DNA from: Acanthamoeba sp. SK_2022b
Lineage: Eukaryota; Discosea; Longamoebia; Acanthamoebidae
DNA: 22,035 nt
Direction: 5' to 3'
Assembly: GCA_027943245.1 (NCBI GenBank)
Contig: JANDJZ010000029.1
Location: 1 to 22,035 of the forward strand
Shown: piece after piece, positions 19,725 through 22,035 of the stretch
Layout: each line of letters opens with the position of its first letter
How positions within the stretch are numbered: position 1 is the stretch's first letter
The notes under the pieces: generated by a model
What the model saw: the letters and a program-made list of their open reading frames with translations, nothing else
The model's database searches: none
Told to the model about the DNA's origin: nothing
Program-made: the position numbers and the translations under genes

Positions 19725-21123
19725 TCAGTTACAGCCCTGAAGGATGTTGTCAATCCACTCCTCGCCCTTGTTGGCGGATAATATATCCTCCACTCCCGAG
19801 CCGCTGCACCACATCATCTGTGCTTCCTGTGATATCGACGGGAGCGTGAGAAACTGCAAAAGAGCATAAGAAGGGATGGGGCGAGTGGCGCACCTCTTCT
19901 CGTCGCTCGCTGGAGACCACAAACCCAAAGCCGGCATCAAAGGAGCTGTGAGCCGAAGGAAGAAGGAAGCTGGAAGCGGCGGCATAGGGGCTGGTTGTGA
20001 TCGAGAAGAAGGCCTCCACGTCGTCTCCTTCCCACACGCCCTGCTCAGCTGCGGCGGCGGCCTCAGCTCCGTAGGCATCGATGACGTCGTCAAACGAGCT
20101 GGCCCCTTCGTCAAGCTCTTGCAATGGGCGGTAGGGGAGGTGCTGGCAGTGGTGCTGGTGCATCAGCGGCGAGCCGTCCACGAGTTGCAGTACGGGCGGC
20201 ATCCATTCGGTGGTCAACAACGAAGACATCGTCGCTACGGGCGAAGAGGACGGCGACGAAGAGTAGGAAATTGAGAGTGTGGGCGAGGACGCTAGCTGGC
20301 CGCCATCCTCTTGCGCAGAGGGCGATGAGGGGGCAGGTCCAGGCGCGGTGGAGAAGTAAAAAGAAGAAGTAGAGTCATCACTGGCCGGGCTCGGTTCGTA
20401 GGCTCGGCGACGAAGGCGAGCAGGCGAGGATTGCTGGGGAGAAGAGACGGGTGATGACGACGAAGTACGAAAGGGCCTCGAGGCCTCCTCTTCGTATTCG
20501 TCCTCCTCTGGTGCATCGCTGCTGGGCTCACTCTCATTCATCCCATTCCCACGCCGCTCCCCACCCACTAGCGCGATGGGCAGGAGGTTCTTGTACTGGT
20601 GCTTCGCCGCGCCCCTCGGCCCCTTCCTGCTCGACTGCACGCCGGGAAAGGCCCTAAGAGAAAGGCACGTGAGCTGGAACAGGTCAAATAAAATGAAATG
20701 AATTAATAGTAAACGTTTGACCAAAAACGAAAAAAAGGTTTGGCGCGTGCTCATTGGACGAGCGTTGGCCAAAAACAAATTCGGAAAATAGGAACAAAGG
20801 GGGGTGGGGGACACGTACGTGCGCACGAGCTTGCCAAAGGCAGAGTTCGAGGTGGGCTCGACGTTCTCTTCCTTGCACATGTCAAGGTATTCCTGAAAGA
20901 GGAGAGCCTTGGGTGTGGAGCCGCCGCTGCCCAAGTAGTAGTTCTGACGTAGCCTACGAGAGAGTGAAGAGGAGCACAGGCCCACAAAACCTTAGAACTT
21001 GAGCTGTTTTGTTGTCGCCACAAGGAAGAGGGCCTAGAAATGGTTGTACCAGTGAATGACGACAAGTTGCTTTTCCTCAGTGTCCTTCTTGGAGAACTTG
21101 GCCAGCTTGGGGTTCTCGGTCAT
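19725..21123 (-). CDS. RFX-type winged-helix DNA-binding protein
   Basis: Probable transcription factor. Exons 21050-21123, 20819-20953, 19894-20653 and 19725-19853 give 365 residues. The RFX domain lies at about residues 20-95: VVIHWLRQNYYLGSGGSTPK, LLFQEYLDMCKEENVEPTSN, SAFGKLVR, then AFPGVQSSRKGPRGAAKHQY, aligning with the family's WL-NY, FGKLIR-x-FP and RLGTRG-SKYHY blocks. The rest is Ser/Pro-rich and acidic (EEDEYEEEASRPF) without the dimerisation regions of animal RFX proteins. The last splice (40-nt intron 19854-19893) is less certain: the acceptor TTTTGCAG is good, and the tail it opens (VEDILSANKGEEWIDNILQG) looks protein-like, but an earlier donor or intron retention (stop near 19743) is possible. 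The start is ATG 21123. Confidence 0.82.
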
Positions 21124-22035
21124 CGTAACTGCCTTCCTCTTCATTGTGTAATGCTTGTATGGGAGGGGTGGAGTTCGTGAAGGTCCTGGAGGTACTCTTC
21201 ACGAGAGTCTGGCGTGTCTAAGTGAGGTCTGGGTTGGTCTGTGCTGTTCGCGGCCAGTTTGCGTTCAAGAGGCCAGGTGGAGACGGGGCTGCGAGTCTTG
21301 CGTTTTTGTGTCGTCAACGTCGGTTCCTGGTCGCAACCAACCAGGACCGTGCGCGTAGCCCCGTGGCGGCCAATCAGGCATCACCGGTGCACAAAAACAC
21401 TCTTCCCCCGCACTACCGTACGTCCGGGCCGTATCCTTGATGGAACAGGTGTCAAGGAAACTGGAGGCCCATCCAGCCACCCTGCAACGTGCGACACCGA
21501 ACAGAGGTCGCCGCGCTGGTGTACCGGCACCGATTCCAGCAGGCCACCTGGCAGTGGTGGGCGCACGGATACGCGTCACCAAAGCGATAGGAGTCAATGT
21601 TATTGGTTGAACCGGTCGGTAGGTCTACAGAATCCCTAGCCGCGCCAGCCGCGGCAACGCCCACCGTCGTCCCCTTTACGGCCAGTGTGGGTAGTTCGTT
21701 TTTTTTACCCTCCTCCGAACTCCCTTCGCCCGCGCTGCCGCCGCTGTGTGGTCTTGGTCCCGCAAGGCCGTTGTGTTGGGCCCGAAACGCCCTACAAAAA
21801 ACCGGCACGTCACTCCCATAATACACCACGTTTTTGGCATTGGCCCTCGCGGCACGTCGGCACCGAGATCCTATTCTTGGTGTCGACAGCTATTAACCTA
21901 CATTACCGAGATGCCGCGTTGTCCAAACACCTCATTGGACGCGCTCTTAGCCTATGGGCGAGCGCCTTCGGCCCTCGCGTGTCCAATGACCGCCGACTGC
22001 CTTCTTAAAAGCGTCGACAAACTCAAAAAGGGGAA
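21124..22035. promoter_or_regulatory. CCAAT-rich divergent promoter region
   Basis: No gene supported in 912 bp. CCAAT pentamers occur at 21370-21374 and 21983-21987 and, reversed, at 21602-21606, 21839-21843 and 21934-21938. A TATA-like TTAAAA lies at 22005-22010, close behind the last CCAAT and reading toward the right edge. TCATTGGAC (21932-21940) and its complement GTCCAATGA (21981-21989) form an inverted pair. The layout resembles that of the actin promoter and suggests a strongly expressed plus-strand gene starting just beyond the window. It also covers the 5' region of the RFX gene. Confidence 0.55.

Noticed and set aside
21265..21829. Minus-strand open frames of 110-125 codons in the right-hand spacer
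   Set aside because: Low-complexity Arg/Pro/Gly sequence without motifs; the region looks like promoter DNA with CCAAT boxes.

Overview
The window is nuclear DNA of a protist, and the best match is Acanthamoeba (probably A. castellanii). Four things point there. The actin at 7044-8170 reads essentially as Acanthamoeba actin, as far as I remember that sequence. The genes are GC-rich and CpG-rich with many short GT-AG introns (40-165 nt). A three-module CBM49 secreted protein of the Acanthamoeba cyst-wall 'Luke' type is present. Intergenic distances are short. All exon models below were built by eye from splice signals and reading-frame continuity.

Layout, left to right. (1) 1-2692, minus: a type II membrane glycosyltransferase (nucleotide-diphospho-sugar transferase fold), eight exons visible, C-terminus cut by the window edge. 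(2) 3274-4614, minus: secreted triple-CBM49 lectin. (3) 5085-6335, minus: snurportin-1, the m3G-cap import adaptor for snRNPs. (4) 7044-8170, plus: intronless actin with a CCAAT-rich promoter and one missing base in a C run. (5) 8367-10541: a Tc1/mariner/IS630-like DNA transposon with 47-bp terminal inverted repeats and TA at both ends, carrying a broken DDE transposase and a convergent Cys-rich accessory ORF. (6) About 10,550-14,130: a CpG-depleted graveyard of older element debris, including a second degenerate transposase N-terminus and a 167-bp inverted repeat. (7) 14474-16884, minus: a twelve-exon protein kinase homologue that lacks both catalytic aspartates. (8) 17069-17734, minus: an acidic orphan protein. 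(9) 18009-18540, plus: the sigma subunit of the AP-2 clathrin adaptor. (10) 18,660-19,630: a second CpG desert with no intact gene. (11) 19725-21123, minus: an RFX-type DNA-binding protein. (12) 21124-22035: a CCAAT-rich, probably divergent promoter region leading out of the window.

The host genes are ordinary, unlinked eukaryotic functions (Golgi glycosylation, cyst wall, RNP import, cytoskeleton, signalling, endocytosis, transcription) and do not form a pathway. The most unusual part is the mobile DNA. The transposon's three in-frame stops are all TGA, each one CpG-to-TpG step from CGA. The surrounding element-derived DNA has almost no CpG while adjacent genes are full of it, which looks like mutational decay of methylated repeats. 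No tRNA, rRNA or CRISPR array was seen.
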